Source: Rhodoplanes tepidamans (lineage in GTDB: Bacteria; Pseudomonadota; Alphaproteobacteria; Rhizobiales; Xanthobacteraceae). From it: a stretch of 64,000 bases of DNA. The number at the start of each line of letters is the position of its first letter. Positions within the stretch are counted from its first letter, which is position 1. A program made the position numbers and the translations under genes. This document shows, in pieces, positions 7,434-17,141 of this stretch. Under the pieces are notes generated by a model. That model saw only the letters and a program-made list of their open reading frames with translations. It did no database searches and was not told the origin of the DNA. Location: contig NZ_JAUSUJ010000018.1 in assembly GCF_030813915.1 (NCBI RefSeq), forward strand, positions 1-64,000. The letters are read 5' to 3'.

Positions 7434-8859
7434 CGGCGCCTCCGGGCATGGACGCGAGGACCTGGAGGAAGCCCGACTCGTCGTCGAGACAGCGCAGGTC
7501 GAGCACCACGGCGCCGTCGGCGATGCGGCCGATCACCGGCACCGGCTGCTCGCGCAGCGCCTTCGCCAGGCTCTCGACGGCGCGGCCGGCGCCCCGCTCG
7601 TCGCGCGGACGGGCGAAGAGGCCGGCGCTCGCCAGCGTCGCCTGCGGCAGCGCGCCGGAGCCGATCTGGCTGGCGCAGTCGCCGGCCGTCACCTCGAAGC
7701 CGTCGCCGAGCGCCGCCGCGAGCGCTGGCGCGATCCGCCGCGCCTGGGCGAGAATCTCGGCCTGCGGCCGGGCGAGATGGCGCAGCGTCGGCAGCCGGTC
7801 GGCCAGCCGGTCGGGATCGCGATAGAGCCGCAGCGTCGCCTCGACCGCGGCGAGGCGGATCTTGTCGATGCGCAGCGCCCGCTTCATCGGGTTGCGGTTG
7901 ATCCGCTGGATCAGGTCCTTGCGCCCGACGACGAAGCCCGCCTGCGGGCCGCCCAGCAGCTTGTCGCCCGAGAAGGTGACGAGATCGGCCCCCGCCGCCA
8001 CCGCCTCGGCGACGGTCGGCTCGCGGGCGAGGCCGAAGCGGGCGAGATCGACGAGCGTGCCGGAGCCGAGATCGTCGACCACCGGCACGTTCCTCTCACG
8101 CGCGATGGCCACCAGCTCCTTCGCGGAGACGGCCGCGGTGAATCCCTCGATGCGGTAGTTCGAGGTGTGCACCTTGAGCACCAGGCCGGTGCGCTCCGAG
8201 AGCGCCTCGGCATAGTCTCCGGGATGCGTGCGGTTCGTCGTGCCGACCTCGACCAGCACCGTGCCGGCGCGGGCCATGATGTCGGGCATGCGGAAGGCGC
8301 CGCCGATCTCGATCAGCTCGCCGCGCGAGACGATCGCCTCGCGGTCCTTCGCCAGCGTGTTGAGGACCAGCAGCACGGCGGCGGCGTTGTTGTTGACGAG
8401 GGTCGCGTCCTCGGCGCCGGTGAGCTCGCACAGGAGATCGCGCACCAGCCCGTCGCGCTCGCCACGCCTGCCGGTCGAGAGGTCGAACTCGAGCGCCACG
8501 GTCCGCCGCATCGCCGCGACGGCGGCCTCGACCGCCGTCTCGGCCAGCACGGCGCGGCCCAGGTTGGTGTGCAGCACCACGCCGGTGAGATTGAGCACCG
8601 GGCGCACCGCCGGCGTCGCATCGGCGACGAGCCTCGCGAGCGCCGCCTGCGCCAGCGTGTCGGCCGACGGCGCCGTGTCGGCGGCCCCCTGGGCCCGCAG
8701 CGCCGTCCGCGTCTCGTCGAGCGCGGCCCGCACCGCCGCGACCGCCGCCGGCCGGCCGAACCGATCGACCGCGACGGCCGCCGTGCCGGTCTTCAGCACC
8801 TCGTCCACGGACGGAAGCCGGCGGAGCGCCGCGTCTCGGACCATCGCCCGGGAGCTCAT
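7420..8859 (-). CDS. selA: L-seryl-tRNA(Sec) selenium transferase SelA
   Basis: SelA is a PLP enzyme that converts seryl-tRNA(Sec) to selenocysteyl-tRNA(Sec) using selenophosphate. The 479-residue length is close to other bacterial SelA proteins. Visible family features include the N-terminal segment LPSVDEVL, the VLNLTGVVLHTNLGRA block, the VVDDLGSGTLVDL block, and the PLP-binding lysine in TFSGDKLLGGPQAG. The ATG follows the fdhE stop by 8 bases, and the 3' end overlaps the Sel1-repeat gene. The window holds all partners needed for its job: selC, selB, selD and an fdnG client with an in-frame UGA. Confidence 0.96.
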   Translation of the reverse strand: MSSRAMVRDAALRRLPSVDEVLKTGTAAVAVDRFGRPAAVAAVRAALDETRTALRAQGAADTAPSADTLAQAALARLVADATPAVRPVLNLTGVVLHTNLGRAVLAETAVEAAVAAMRRTVALEFDLSTGRRGERDGLVRDLLCELTGAEDATLVNNNAAAVLLVLNTLAKDREAIVSRGELIEIGGAFRMPDIMARAGTVLVEVGTTNRTHPGDYAEALSERTGLVLKVHTSNYRIEGFTAAVSAKELVAIARERNVPVVDDLGSGTLVDLARFGLAREPTVAEAVAAGADLVTFSGDKLLGGPQAGFVVGRKDLIQRINRNPMKRALRIDKIRLAAVEATLRLYRDPDRLADRLPTLRHLARPQAEILAQARRIAPALAAALGDGFEVTAGDCASQIGSGALPQATLASAGLFARPRDERGAGRAVESLAKALREQPVPVIGRIADGAVVLDLRCLDDESGFLQVLASMPGGADALA

Positions 8860-8867
8860 TCCGGGCC

Positions 8868-9785
8868 TCAGACGCCGAGCATGAACGGGTTGACGCTGCC
8901 GCGCTTCATCCCGGTCTCGCGCACCAGAAGATCGAGCCCGAGCGTCGCGACGTCGTCGGCGACCGGATCGAGGCCTGGGTCCTTGTCGCGGTACAGCACC
9001 TTGGCGTAATGGCCGCACTCCGAGCAGGTCTCCGCCTTGATGGTGCCGCCGGCGCCCTCGACCTCCTGATAGGAGATGCCCTTGGTGCTGCCGCAGGAGG
9101 TGCAGCGGATGCGGACATAGTTCCACTGCGTGCTGCACTGGGCGCAGATGCAGTAGCGCGCCGCGTTGGCGCCGCCGATCTCGTCGATCACCGAGACCAC
9201 CGGGCGGCCGCCGCAGGCCGGGCACACGGCGTCGCCCACCTGGACGAGAGCCTTCGGGTCGAGCGTCGCGGCGAGGCGGGCGAAATGGACCTGCAGGGCG
9301 GCGGCGACCAGCACGTGCTCGGCGATCGCCTCGACCGGAATCGCATCGGCCAGCACGGCCCGCATCATCACGGTGCGGCTCGCCGGATCGGCCTCCGCCA
9401 CACGGCGGAGCGCGGTCCGGGCCTGGTCCGGCATGTGGCAGTCGGCGAACAGCACCAGCAGGCGGTCGAGCGTCGCCGTGCAGACGGCGTCGGGCGAAAA
9501 GCCCTGGCGGTCGAGCGGCGGCATGTGGTGGGCGCGGGCGCGCGCCACCGTCTCGGCCTCGGGCGGCGTCACCGGCGGCAGCTCCTGCTGCACCCAGTGC
9601 TGGGCGCTGGCGAGATCGGCCAGGAAGATCAGGTAGGGCTTCAGCGGATGCCCGTCCGCGAGGGCGCGAAACCGGTCGCTGCGGCGCAGGAACAGGGTCT
9701 CGGGATCGGGCCGCACCGCGAAGGGCGGCGCCGTGATGGTGCCGAGCTCGCCGTAGCTGCCCGCACCGGAACCGAAATCAGTCAT
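8868..9785 (-). CDS. fdhE: Formate dehydrogenase accessory protein FdhE
   Basis: FdhE is needed to mature respiratory formate dehydrogenases and is thought to act on the Tat-exported FdnG/FdoG subunit before export. The protein (305 residues from the ATG at 9785) carries the four characteristic CxxC pairs in its C-terminal half: CPACGG, CAQCSTQW, CTSCGS and CSECGH. The start is either this ATG or the GTG three bases upstream; GAGGTGAG lies just before it. The gene lies between the fdn structural operon and selA, with a repeat-containing gap of about 270 bases upstream. Confidence 0.94.
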   Translation of the reverse strand: MTDFGSGAGSYGELGTITAPPFAVRPDPETLFLRRSDRFRALADGHPLKPYLIFLADLASAQHWVQQELPPVTPPEAETVARARAHHMPPLDRQGFSPDAVCTATLDRLLVLFADCHMPDQARTALRRVAEADPASRTVMMRAVLADAIPVEAIAEHVLVAAALQVHFARLAATLDPKALVQVGDAVCPACGGRPVVSVIDEIGGANAARYCICAQCSTQWNYVRIRCTSCGSTKGISYQEVEGAGGTIKAETCSECGHYAKVLYRDKDPGLDPVADDVATLGLDLLVRETGMKRGSVNPFMLGV

Positions 9786-9869
9786 CACTCACCTCACGAA
9801 CCGCACGGGCCACGTGACAGGACCAGGACCGCGGAAGCTAATCAGAAAAACGGGATTGCGCCAAACGTC

Positions 9870-10012
9870 ACCTCTCCCCGCACGCGGGGAAAGGTCGGAT
9901 TTCACGCGCTTGCGCGGGAAATCCGGGTGAGGGGGCGTCTCCGTGTCCACGAGCCTGCGTATCCACGCGAGGCCCCCTCACCCCAACCCTCTCCCCGCAC
10001 GCGGGGAGAGGG
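9870..10012. repeat. Intergenic inverted repeat between fdnI and fdhE, family D
   Basis: Two arms containing ctctccccgcacgcgggga flank the region in the same orientation. The inner part contains ggtgagggggc and its complement gccccctcacc, so the whole can fold into a long hairpin. It fills most of the gap between fdnI and fdhE and may act as a partial terminator or RNA-stabilising element. Confidence 0.7.
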
Positions 10013-10072
10013 AGCGCCGGCGCCGTGCCCGGCGCCCCGAAGATCAACTGGCGGCGCCCGCGACGCGACACC

Positions 10073-10804
10073 TCACTCCGCCGGCGTGCCGGTCGGGGTG
10101 CGCACGTGGTTGGTCTTTTCGCTCCGGGCGAGCTGGCGCAGCCACATGCGGTGGTGCTTGAAGGCCCACCCGCCCGAGACCTTGCCCTTGACCATCGCGG
10201 TCATGGTGCCGCGGGCCCACACGGCGCCGTAGATGTGGACGATCAGGATGCAGACCATCACGATCGCCCCGAGCGAGTGGACCAGCACGGCGACGCGCTT
10301 CTGCTCCACCGTGGTGTAGGCGCCGAAATACTGCTCCCAGATCACCACGCCGGTCCCGATCATGATCAGGATCAGGATGCCCATCCACCAGAACACCGCC
10401 TTCTGGGCGAAGTTGAAGCGCCCCACCTCCGGCATCTTGTCCTCGTCGCCGGCCAGGAACGTGTGGATGTTCTTGAGCCAGCTCCCGTCCGCCGGCGACC
10501 ACAGGTTGACCCGCCAGAAGCGCAGGAACAGCCCGGTGAAGCCGAGGAACAGGAAGACGCCGAACCACGGATGGATCGTCCGGGTCCACTGGCCGCCGCC
10601 GAACAGGCCGGTGAGCCAGTAGAGGCTGGGGTGGAACAGCGCGAACCCCGAGAGGGCGAGGAGCACGAATCCCCCCGCCGTCAGCCAGTGGTTGATCCGG
10701 GCCGCCGTCGAGTAGCGGACGACCACGACCGGCTCGACGACCGGATCGCCCTTCTCGAGAGCGTCGCCCTTGACGACCTCTCGTCTTTCGTTCGTCACGC
10801 TCAT
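10073..10804 (-). CDS. fdnI: Formate dehydrogenase gamma subunit, cytochrome b556 (FdnI/FdoI type)
   Basis: This 243-residue integral membrane subunit passes electrons from the beta subunit to quinone. Four hydrophobic segments are visible: about FVLLALSGFALF, WFGVFLFLGFTGLFL, AVFWWMGILILIMIGTGVV and LVHSLGAIVMVCILIVHIYG. Conserved histidines (INHWL, IHPWF, LVHSL and VHIYG) fit b-type haem ligands. It follows fdnH by 12 bases, with GGGAGAA before the start. The ATG at 10804 is preferred over the GTG just upstream on spacing. It is the last structural gene of fdnGHI. Confidence 0.94.
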   Translation of the reverse strand: MSVTNERREVVKGDALEKGDPVVEPVVVVRYSTAARINHWLTAGGFVLLALSGFALFHPSLYWLTGLFGGGQWTRTIHPWFGVFLFLGFTGLFLRFWRVNLWSPADGSWLKNIHTFLAGDEDKMPEVGRFNFAQKAVFWWMGILILIMIGTGVVIWEQYFGAYTTVEQKRVAVLVHSLGAIVMVCILIVHIYGAVWARGTMTAMVKGKVSGGWAFKHHRMWLRQLARSEKTNHVRTPTGTPAE

Positions 10805-10816
10805 CACGCGTTCTCC

Positions 10817-11770
10817 CTAGGCGTTCTCGCCGGCCGGCGGCTTCTCGGCCATCTCCTTGGCCTTCTCCTCGTCGTGCGGGGAGACGCGGCTCGCCCCCGA
10901 GAAGATTCCGTGGACGACCGTGACGGCCGCCATCGCGCCGATGGCGGCGAAGCCGGCGTACTTGGCGACGCCCTTCCAGATCTCGACCAGCGGGCTGATC
11001 CGCGGGTTGTTCGGCAGGCCGGCGTAGATCTCCGGCTTGTCGGCATGGTGCAGCACGTACATCACATGCGTGCCGCCCACCCCCGGCGGATCGTACAGGC
11101 CGGCGTTCTTGAAGCCGCGGGACTTCAGGTCCTTGATGCGGCCGTCGGCCCACTGCTTCATGTCGTCCTTGGTGCCGAACACGATCGCCTGGGTGGGGCA
11201 CGCCTTGGCACAGGCCGGGCCCTGGCCGACCGCGACGCGGTCGGAGCAGAGCGTGCACTTGTAGGCCTTGTTGTCGACCTTGGAGATGCGCGGGATGTCG
11301 AACGGACATCCCTTCACGCAGTAGCCGCAGCCGATGCAGTTGTCGTGGACGAAGTCCACGATGCCGTTCGAGTACTGCACGATCGCGCCCGGCGCCGGGC
11401 ACGCCTTGAGGCAGCCCGGATCCTCGCAGTGCATGCAGCCGTCCTTGCGGATCAGCCACTCGAGGTTCTTGGTCTCCGGGTTCTCCCATTCGGTGAAGCG
11501 CATCAGCGTGAACGACGCCGGCGTCAGGTCGTGCGGGTTGTCGTAGACGCCGACATTGACGCCGACCTCCTCGACCATGTCGTTCCACTGCAGGCAGGCC
11601 GACTGGCAGGCCTTGCAGCCGATGCACTTCGACACGTCGATGAGCTTGGCCACCTCGGTCTGCCGCTTGGCGGGCGGCGTCACGGTGGACGCCGACCGGC
11701 GGATCAGGTCCTGGTCGCCGAAGCGCGGCGGGGTCGGAGCGGTGGTCGGGTTCGGGAGCGGGGGAAACAT
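10817..11770 (-). CDS. fdnH: Formate dehydrogenase beta subunit, four-cluster ferredoxin protein (FdnH/FdoH type)
   Basis: The 317-residue protein carries the four cysteine groups of the Fdn/Fdo electron-transfer subunit: [35 protein letters not shown] and CTLCSDR...CAKAC. A C-terminal hydrophobic segment (about 265-290, [16 protein letters not shown]) anchors it to the membrane, as in FdnH. It moves electrons from the molybdenum subunit FdnG to the cytochrome FdnI. The start follows the fdnG stop by 15 bases and the stop precedes fdnI by 12, so the three form one operon. Confidence 0.95.
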   Translation of the reverse strand: MFPPLPNPTTAPTPPRFGDQDLIRRSASTVTPPAKRQTEVAKLIDVSKCIGCKACQSACLQWNDMVEEVGVNVGVYDNPHDLTPASFTLMRFTEWENPETKNLEWLIRKDGCMHCEDPGCLKACPAPGAIVQYSNGIVDFVHDNCIGCGYCVKGCPFDIPRISKVDNKAYKCTLCSDRVAVGQGPACAKACPTQAIVFGTKDDMKQWADGRIKDLKSRGFKNAGLYDPPGVGGTHVMYVLHHADKPEIYAGLPNNPRISPLVEIWKGVAKYAGFAAIGAMAAVTVVHGIFSGASRVSPHDEEKAKEMAEKPPAGENA

Positions 11771-11785
11771 CTCTCGTGTCCTCCC

Positions 11786-14700
11786 TTACGCGACCGGCCC
11801 GGCGACGGGCTCGATGTCGACCAGGAACGCCTTGTATTCCGGCGTCTCGATGTTGGCGTCACCGACGAACGGGGTGAGCGAGTTCGGTCCGAATCCCTTC
11901 CTGGCCGCGCCCGTGAATCCCCAGTGCAGCGGGATGCCGACGATGTGGACGGTCTTGCCGTCGCAGGTCAGCGGCTTGATGCGCTTGGTCACCACCGCCT
12001 TGGCCGTCACGCTGCCGCGCTTCGACCACACCCGGACGGTGCCGCCCTTCTCGATGCCCTTCTCCTTGGCGAGCTCCTCGCTGATCTCGACGAAGAACTC
12101 GGGCTGGAGGACGGCGTTCGCGTGGGCGTGCTTGGTCCAGAAGTGGAAGTGCTCGGTGAGCCGGTAGGAGGTCGCGGCGTAGGGGAACTCCTTGGCGTCG
12201 CCGAACTGCTCGAAGTCGTTGCGGAACACCCGGGCCACCGGATTGCCGCGCACCTTCGGCGCGACGACGTTGACGACCGGCGACTCGAACGGCTCGTAGT
12301 GCGACGGGAACGGCCCGTCGCGCATCATGGCGCGAGTGAACAGCCGCGAGGTGCCCTCCGGGTTCATGATGAACGGCATCACGGTGTCGGGTTTGGCGGT
12401 GGGCGCGATGTCCGGCACGTCGTAGCCGGTCCACTTGGCGCCGTCCCACCACAGGAGCTTGCGGCTCTCGTCCCACGGCTTGCCCTGCAGGTCCGAGGAG
12501 GCCCGGTTGTACAGGATGCGCCGGTTCACCGGCCACGACCACGACCACTTGAGATAGGCGCCGGTGTCGTCCGGGTCCGAGGTGTCGCGGCGGGCCATGT
12601 TGTTGCCCGCCTCGTTGAAGCAGCCGGAATAGATCCAGCAGCCGCACGCGGTCGAGCCGTCGTCGCGCAGGGCCGCGAACGACACCACCTGCTTGCCCTT
12701 GGTGAGCAGCGTCTTGGTGGGATCGCTCGGATCCGGCACGTCGGAGACGACGTAGCCGTTGAGCTCCTTGGCGAGCTCCTCGGCGGTCGGCTCGTGCGGG
12801 TCCTTGTAGCGCCAGTCGAGATTGACGATCGGCTCCGGGACCTTGCCGCCCTCCTTGCGGTACAGCTCCTTCAGCCGCAGATGGATCTGCGCCATGATCC
12901 AGGCGTCGGTCTTCGCCTCGCCGGGCGGCGAGCCGCCGGGCCAGTGCCACTGCAGCCAGCGGCCCGAGTTGGTCAGCGACCCCTCGTCCTCGGCGAAGCA
13001 GGTGGTCGGCAGCTCGATCACCTCGGTCTGGATCTTCGACGGGTCGACGTCGTTGTTCGCCCCGTGGTTCTCCCAGAACCGCGCCGTCTCGGTCTGCAGC
13101 GGGTCCATCACCACCAGGAACTTCAGCTTCGAGAGCGCGGAGGTGATCTTCTTGCGGTTCGGGAACGACAGCAGGGGGTTGAAGCCCTGGCAGAAGTACC
13201 CGTTCATCTTGCCCTGGTGCATCAGCTCGAAGGCGCGCAGCACGTCGTAGGCCGGCACGTCGAGCTTGGGCAGCCAGTCGTAGGCGAAGCTGTTCTCCGG
13301 AGTCGCGGCGTCGCCCCACATGGCCTTCTGGAAGCTCACGAAGAACTTCCGGTAGTTCTGCCAGTAGCTCATCTGGTTGGGCCGCAGGGGCTTGAAGCCG
13401 CGCGTCGACATGTAGGCGTCGAAGCTCGGCTCGCGCTCCGTCGGGATCGTCAGATAGCCCGGGATCAGGTTCGACATGAGCCCGATGTCGGTCAGCCCCT
13501 GGATGTTGGAGTGACCGCGCAGCGCGTTCATGCCGCCGCCGCGCACCCCGATATTGCCCAGGATGAGCTGCAGCATCGCCATCGACCGGATGTTCTGCGA
13601 CCCCTTCGAGTGTTGGGTCCAGCCGAGGGCGTACATCGACGTCATCGTCTTCACGGGAGACGAGCACTCGGAGATCATCCTGGCGATCGTCAGGAACTTG
13701 TCCTTCGGAGTGCCGCAGATGCGCTCGACCAGCTCGGGCGTGTAGAGCGAGACGTGGCTCTTCAGCAGGTTCCAGACGCAGCGCGGATTCTGCAGCGTCT
13801 CGTCGACGACCGCGAAGCCGTCCGGCCCGATCTCGTAGTCCCAGGTCGAGCGGTTGTAGTCACGCTTCTGCTCGTCGTAGCCGGTGAACAGGCCGTCCTG
13901 CCAGCCGAACCCCTCCTTCACGACGAAGGCCGCGTTGGTGAAGTTCTTGACGTACTCCCACTGCACCTTGTCGTTCCGGATGCAGTAGTTGATCACGCCG
14001 AGCAGGAACGCGATGTCGGTCCCCTGCCGGATCGGCGCGTAGTAGTCCGCCACCGACGCCGTGCGGGTGAAGCGCGGGTCGACGACGATCAGCTTGGCGC
14101 CACGGTTGGCCTTGGCCTCGGTGACCCACTTGAATCCGCAAGGATGCGCCTCGGCGGCATTCCCGCCCATGACGACGACGAGGTCCGTGTTCTTGATGTC
14201 GGTCCACGAATTCGTCATCGCACCACGGCCGAACGTCGGGGCCAGACTGGCCACCGTCGGGCCGTGTCAAACACGGGCCTGGTTGTCGAACGCCACCATT
14301 CCGGTGCTGCGGACGACCTTGTAGGTCGCCCACGCGGTCTCGTTGGTCGTCGCCGACGCGGCCAGGAAGCCGGTGGTCGTCCACCGGTTCACGGTCACGC
14401 CGTCGTTGTTCTTCAGAACGATGTTCTGGTCGCGATCGTCCTTCATCAGGCGGGCGATGCGGTCGAGCGCCTGATCCCAGGAGACGCGCTCGAACTTGTC
14501 GGAGCCCGCCTTGCGGATCTGCGGATGGAGGGTGCGGGTCTTGGCGTGGACGACATCGCGCAGCGCCGCGCCCTTCGGGCACAGGGTGCCGCGATTGGTC
14601 GGATGGTCGGCGTCGCCTTCGATGTTGACGATCTCGGCCTTCTCGCCCTTCTTCAGATCACCCTTCGAGTAGATGATGATGCCGCAGGCGACCGAGCAGT

Positions 14701-14866
14701 AGGTGCAGGTGTTGCGGGCCTCGGCGGTGTTCGCGAGCTTGAACGGCCGGATCGCCGCCGCATGCGCGGCCTCGACGTCGCCGAAGCCGAACGCACCGAG
14801 CGTGGTGCCCGCGAGACCCGCGCCTGCGCCGGCCAAGAAGCCGCGCCGCGAGAGCTCCATGTTCAT
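11786..14866 (-). CDS. fdnG: Selenocysteine-containing formate dehydrogenase alpha subunit (FdnG/FdoG type)
   Basis: This is the catalytic molybdenum/tungsten-bis-MGD subunit that oxidises formate. The gene looks broken at 14267-14269 (TGA), but the residues on both sides (NQARV, then HGPTVASLAPTFGRG) match the family exactly around its selenocysteine, so the UGA encodes Sec at residue 200. Read through, the protein has 1026 residues, close to the E. coli FdnG length. It starts with a Tat signal (SRRGFLAGAGAG), so it is folded before export to the periplasm. Then comes a 4Fe-4S motif (CTYCSVACG). The start has AGGAGG upstream. The C-terminal part is the molybdopterin dinucleotide-binding domain. 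Standard annotation would split it in two. Confidence 0.96.
14224..14269 (-). promoter_or_regulatory. Selenocysteine UGA codon plus bacterial SECIS hairpin in fdnG
   Basis: Directly after the UGA (14267-14269), CACGGCC (14260-14266) can pair perfectly with GGCCGTG (14224-14230). Inside, GG-U-GGCC / GGCC-CC forms an apical stem with a bulged U and an AGUCU loop (14244-14248). A bulged U and a GU in the apical loop are the features SelB recognises in E. coli formate dehydrogenase SECIS elements. The loop begins 19 bases after the UGA, in the usual range. Confidence 0.93.
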
Positions 14867-14969
14867 GGATGCTTCCCTCCTGGTTACGTTGGCCCCCGCG
14901 GGGGACGGTGAGGGAGCTGCGCGGGGGACGCAGCTCCGATCGGGTCATCGAGTCAGGTGGTCGGGCAAA

Positions 14970-14998
14970 ACGCTATTTTGGAACGCTGCCAAAGTCAA
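14970..14998 (-). promoter_or_regulatory. Candidate sigma-70-type promoter for fdnGHI
   Basis: On the minus strand TTGACT (14993-14998) is followed after 17 bases by TAGCGT (14970-14975), about 100 bases upstream of the fdnG start. The -35 fits well and the -10 is weak. It lies in the divergent region shared with the plus-strand genes. No FNR box or sigma-54 site was seen here. Confidence 0.35.
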
Positions 14999-15155
14999 AA
15001 CGATTCCGAACGTTGACCCGCGGAGGTCGCGCAACCGCGCGGCCGAATCCCGCCGTTGCGACGCGGCCGTCACGCTGCATCGCACAAAGCCGCCGTCCTG
15101 CTGTCGTGCGTCCTTGACGAACTGATCACGTCGCGCGCCGCTCGCGCGAAAGCCG

Positions 15156-15908
15156 TTGACGCGGGGGACGCCGCTCTCGCAGAGTGCGGCCGTGATCGCG
15201 AGCACGGCTCCCGGGTGCCGGGGCCCCCTCACCTTGTCGCAAGCCTTATCGCAGCACCGGCGCCGCACCGGGCCGGTATTCCGTTGCGCCGCGGAGGTCG
15301 CGCCCGCCGCGCGCGGTCGCGGCGCGTCGCGGTTGCAGCGCCGCGATCTGCTGCGCCTTTTTGCTGCAGGCCTCCTCGTCGAGCTCCTGCCCGGCGGATT
15401 CGGGCCCGTCGCACCGGCGGCCGCGTCCGAGACGCGGCTGCGGCCGTGGAGCGGTACGAGTCCGACCGGCGTGGCGCTCGACGCGACGACGGGCGCCCGC
15501 GTCGCCCTGGACGATGCCCGCGGCCGGACGGTGATTCTCCATTTCTTCGCGACCTGGTGCGGGCCCTGCCGGGCCGAGCTGGTCCTGCTGCAGGAATTCG
15601 CCGACCGCCGGGACGACCTGATCACGCTCGCCGTCGACGTCGGCGAGGTCGACGCGCGGGTGAAGCGCTTCGCCGGCGAGATCGGCTGGAGGCGACCCGT
15701 GCTGCTCGACCGCGACCGCGCGGTGGCGCGCGCCTTCGGCGTTTCGGCGCTGCCGACCACCATCGTGCTCGACGCCACCCTGACGCCGCGGCTGATCGCC
15801 GAGGGCGACCTCGACTGGCGGACCACCGCCGTGACCGATCCGATCGTGACGCTCGCCACGCCAACCCCCGACGGGAGGAGACAAGCATGCATCGACGCGA
15901 CGTGTTGA
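15156..15908 (+). CDS. TlpA-like thioredoxin-fold protein, probably exported
   Basis: The C-terminal half is a TlpA/ResA-like thioredoxin domain with the active site FFATWCGPCRAEL and a cis-proline segment (SALPTTIVL). Before it is a twin-arginine-like signal (LQRRDLLRLFAAG...) near residue 61. The true N-terminus is therefore probably internal: the first 55 or so residues look unstructured, but no good in-frame ATG or GTG lies nearer the signal, so the 15156 ATG is kept. Its stop overlaps the start of the transglutaminase-like gene by 22 bases. It probably reduces or isomerises disulfides in the periplasm; partners are unknown. Confidence 0.75.
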   Translation: MTRGTPLSQSAAVIASTAPGCRGPLTLSQALSQHRRRTGPVFRCAAEVAPAARGRGASRLQRRDLLRLFAAGLLVELLPGGFGPVAPAAASETRLRPWSGTSPTGVALDATTGARVALDDARGRTVILHFFATWCGPCRAELVLLQEFADRRDDLITLAVDVGEVDARVKRFAGEIGWRRPVLLDRDRAVARAFGVSALPTTIVLDATLTPRLIAEGDLDWRTTAVTDPIVTLATPTPDGRRQACIDATC

Positions 15909-17008
15909 AGGCCGGTGCCGCCCTGGCGGCGACCGCCACCCTGCCCGGGCTCGCGCCGGCGCAAGGCGCCGCGTCGTCGGCGGCGGCTGCCGGCTTCGCG
16001 CCGAAGCCCGGCGCGTGGCGCAGCTTCGAGGTGACGACCCGGCTGGAGATCGCGAGGCCCGAGGGCCGCACCCAGGCCTGGGTGCCGGTGCCGAGCGTCG
16101 ACGAGGAGGCCTGGTTCCGCTCGCTCGACAGCACCTTCACGTCGAACGGCGAGGCCGCGCTGGTGCGCGAGCCGAAATACGGCGCCGGCATGATCCACGT
16201 CGAATGGGCGGCCGGCGAGGCGGCGCCGTTCGTCGAGGTGCGCAGCCGCGTCGCGACCCGCGACCGGGCGACCGACTTCTCGACGCCGGTCCGTCCCGCC
16301 CCGCTGTCGGCGGCCGAGCGCGCGCTCTACACCGAGGGCACCGATCTCATCCCGGTCGACGGCATCGTCAAGGCGACGGCGGAGAAGATCACGGCCGGCG
16401 CGCGCGACGACGTCGCCAAGGCGAAGGCGATCTACGAGTGGATCGTCGACAACACGTTCCGCGACGCCAAGGTGCGCGGCTGCGGCATCGGCGACATCGC
16501 GGCGATGCTGAAGACCGGCCATCTCGGCGGCAAGTGCGCCGACCTCAACGCGCTCTATGTCGGCCTCGCCCGCGCCGCCGGCCTGCCGGCCCGCGACGTC
16601 TACGGCATCCGCCTGGCGCCCTCCGCCTTCGGCTACAAGAGCCTCGGCGCCGGCTCCGAGGTGATCACCAAGGCGCAGCACTGCCGCGCCGAGGTGTGGC
16701 TCGCGGCGTTCGGCTGGGTGCCGGTCGATCCGGCCGACGTGCGCAAGGTGGTCCTGGAGGAGCCGCCGGCCAACCTCGCGCTGAGCGATCCGAAGGTGAC
16801 GGCCGCCCGCGCGGCCCTGTTCGGCGCCTGGGAGACCAACTGGCTCGCCTACAATGTCGCGCACGACCTCGCGCTGCCGGGCGCGCAGGGGCCGAAGATC
16901 GGCTTCCTGATGTATCCGCAGGCCGAGACCGCCAGCCAGCGCCTCGACTGCCTCGATCCGGACTCGTTCCGCTACGTGATCAGGGCCAAGGAGACGACGG
17001 CGGCGTGA
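15887..17008 (+). CDS. Tat-exported transglutaminase-like (papain-fold) protein
   Basis: The 373-residue protein has a clear Tat signal (MHRRDVLKAGAALAATATLPGLA), then a beta-rich region (about 40-150). A transglutaminase-like core follows with the Cys-His-Asp triad visible as GGKCADLNALYVGLARAAG, then QHCRAEVWL, then VPVDPAD. Proteins of this type are proteases or amide-modifying enzymes. GGGAGGAG precedes the ATG. It is coupled to the upstream thioredoxin-like gene, which suggests the latter keeps its active-site cysteine reduced in the periplasm. The selenium-supply genes follow after a repeat, so common transcription is possible but unproven. Confidence 0.85.
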   Translation: MHRRDVLKAGAALAATATLPGLAPAQGAASSAAAAGFAPKPGAWRSFEVTTRLEIARPEGRTQAWVPVPSVDEEAWFRSLDSTFTSNGEAALVREPKYGAGMIHVEWAAGEAAPFVEVRSRVATRDRATDFSTPVRPAPLSAAERALYTEGTDLIPVDGIVKATAEKITAGARDDVAKAKAIYEWIVDNTFRDAKVRGCGIGDIAAMLKTGHLGGKCADLNALYVGLARAAGLPARDVYGIRLAPSAFGYKSLGAGSEVITKAQHCRAEVWLAAFGWVPVDPADVRKVVLEEPPANLALSDPKVTAARAALFGAWETNWLAYNVAHDLALPGAQGPKIGFLMYPQAETASQRLDCLDPDSFRYVIRAKETTAA

Positions 17009-17047
17009 ACGATCGTCGCGAGCGACGAGGCATCCCGGTTCTCCGCT

Positions 17048-17120
17048 CATTCCCGCGCAAGCGGGAATCCAGGGCCACACGTCGTGAGGCCCCTGGGTCC
17101 CGGCCTTCGCGGGGACGAGC
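17048..17120. repeat. Intergenic palindromic repeat, family C
   Basis: Begins cattcccgcgcaagcgggaa and ends tcccggccttcgcggggacg, with gggccacacgtcgtgaggccc between. It separates the transglutaminase-like gene from the TusA-family gene. Confidence 0.75.
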
Positions 17121-17141
17121 GGAGAGTGAAGAGCGAGGACG

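Noticed and set aside
10025-14911. A 1628-codon open frame on the plus strand opposite fdnGHI
   Set aside because: It is the antisense of three well-supported genes with conserved motifs; long antisense frames are expected at this GC content, and its sequence is low-complexity His/Arg/Leu-rich.
14949-15155. A sigma-54 promoter or FNR box in the fdnG divergent region
   Set aside because: No GG-N10-GC core of the right sequence and no TTGAN-N4-NTCAA site was found; only a weak sigma-70-like pair is present.
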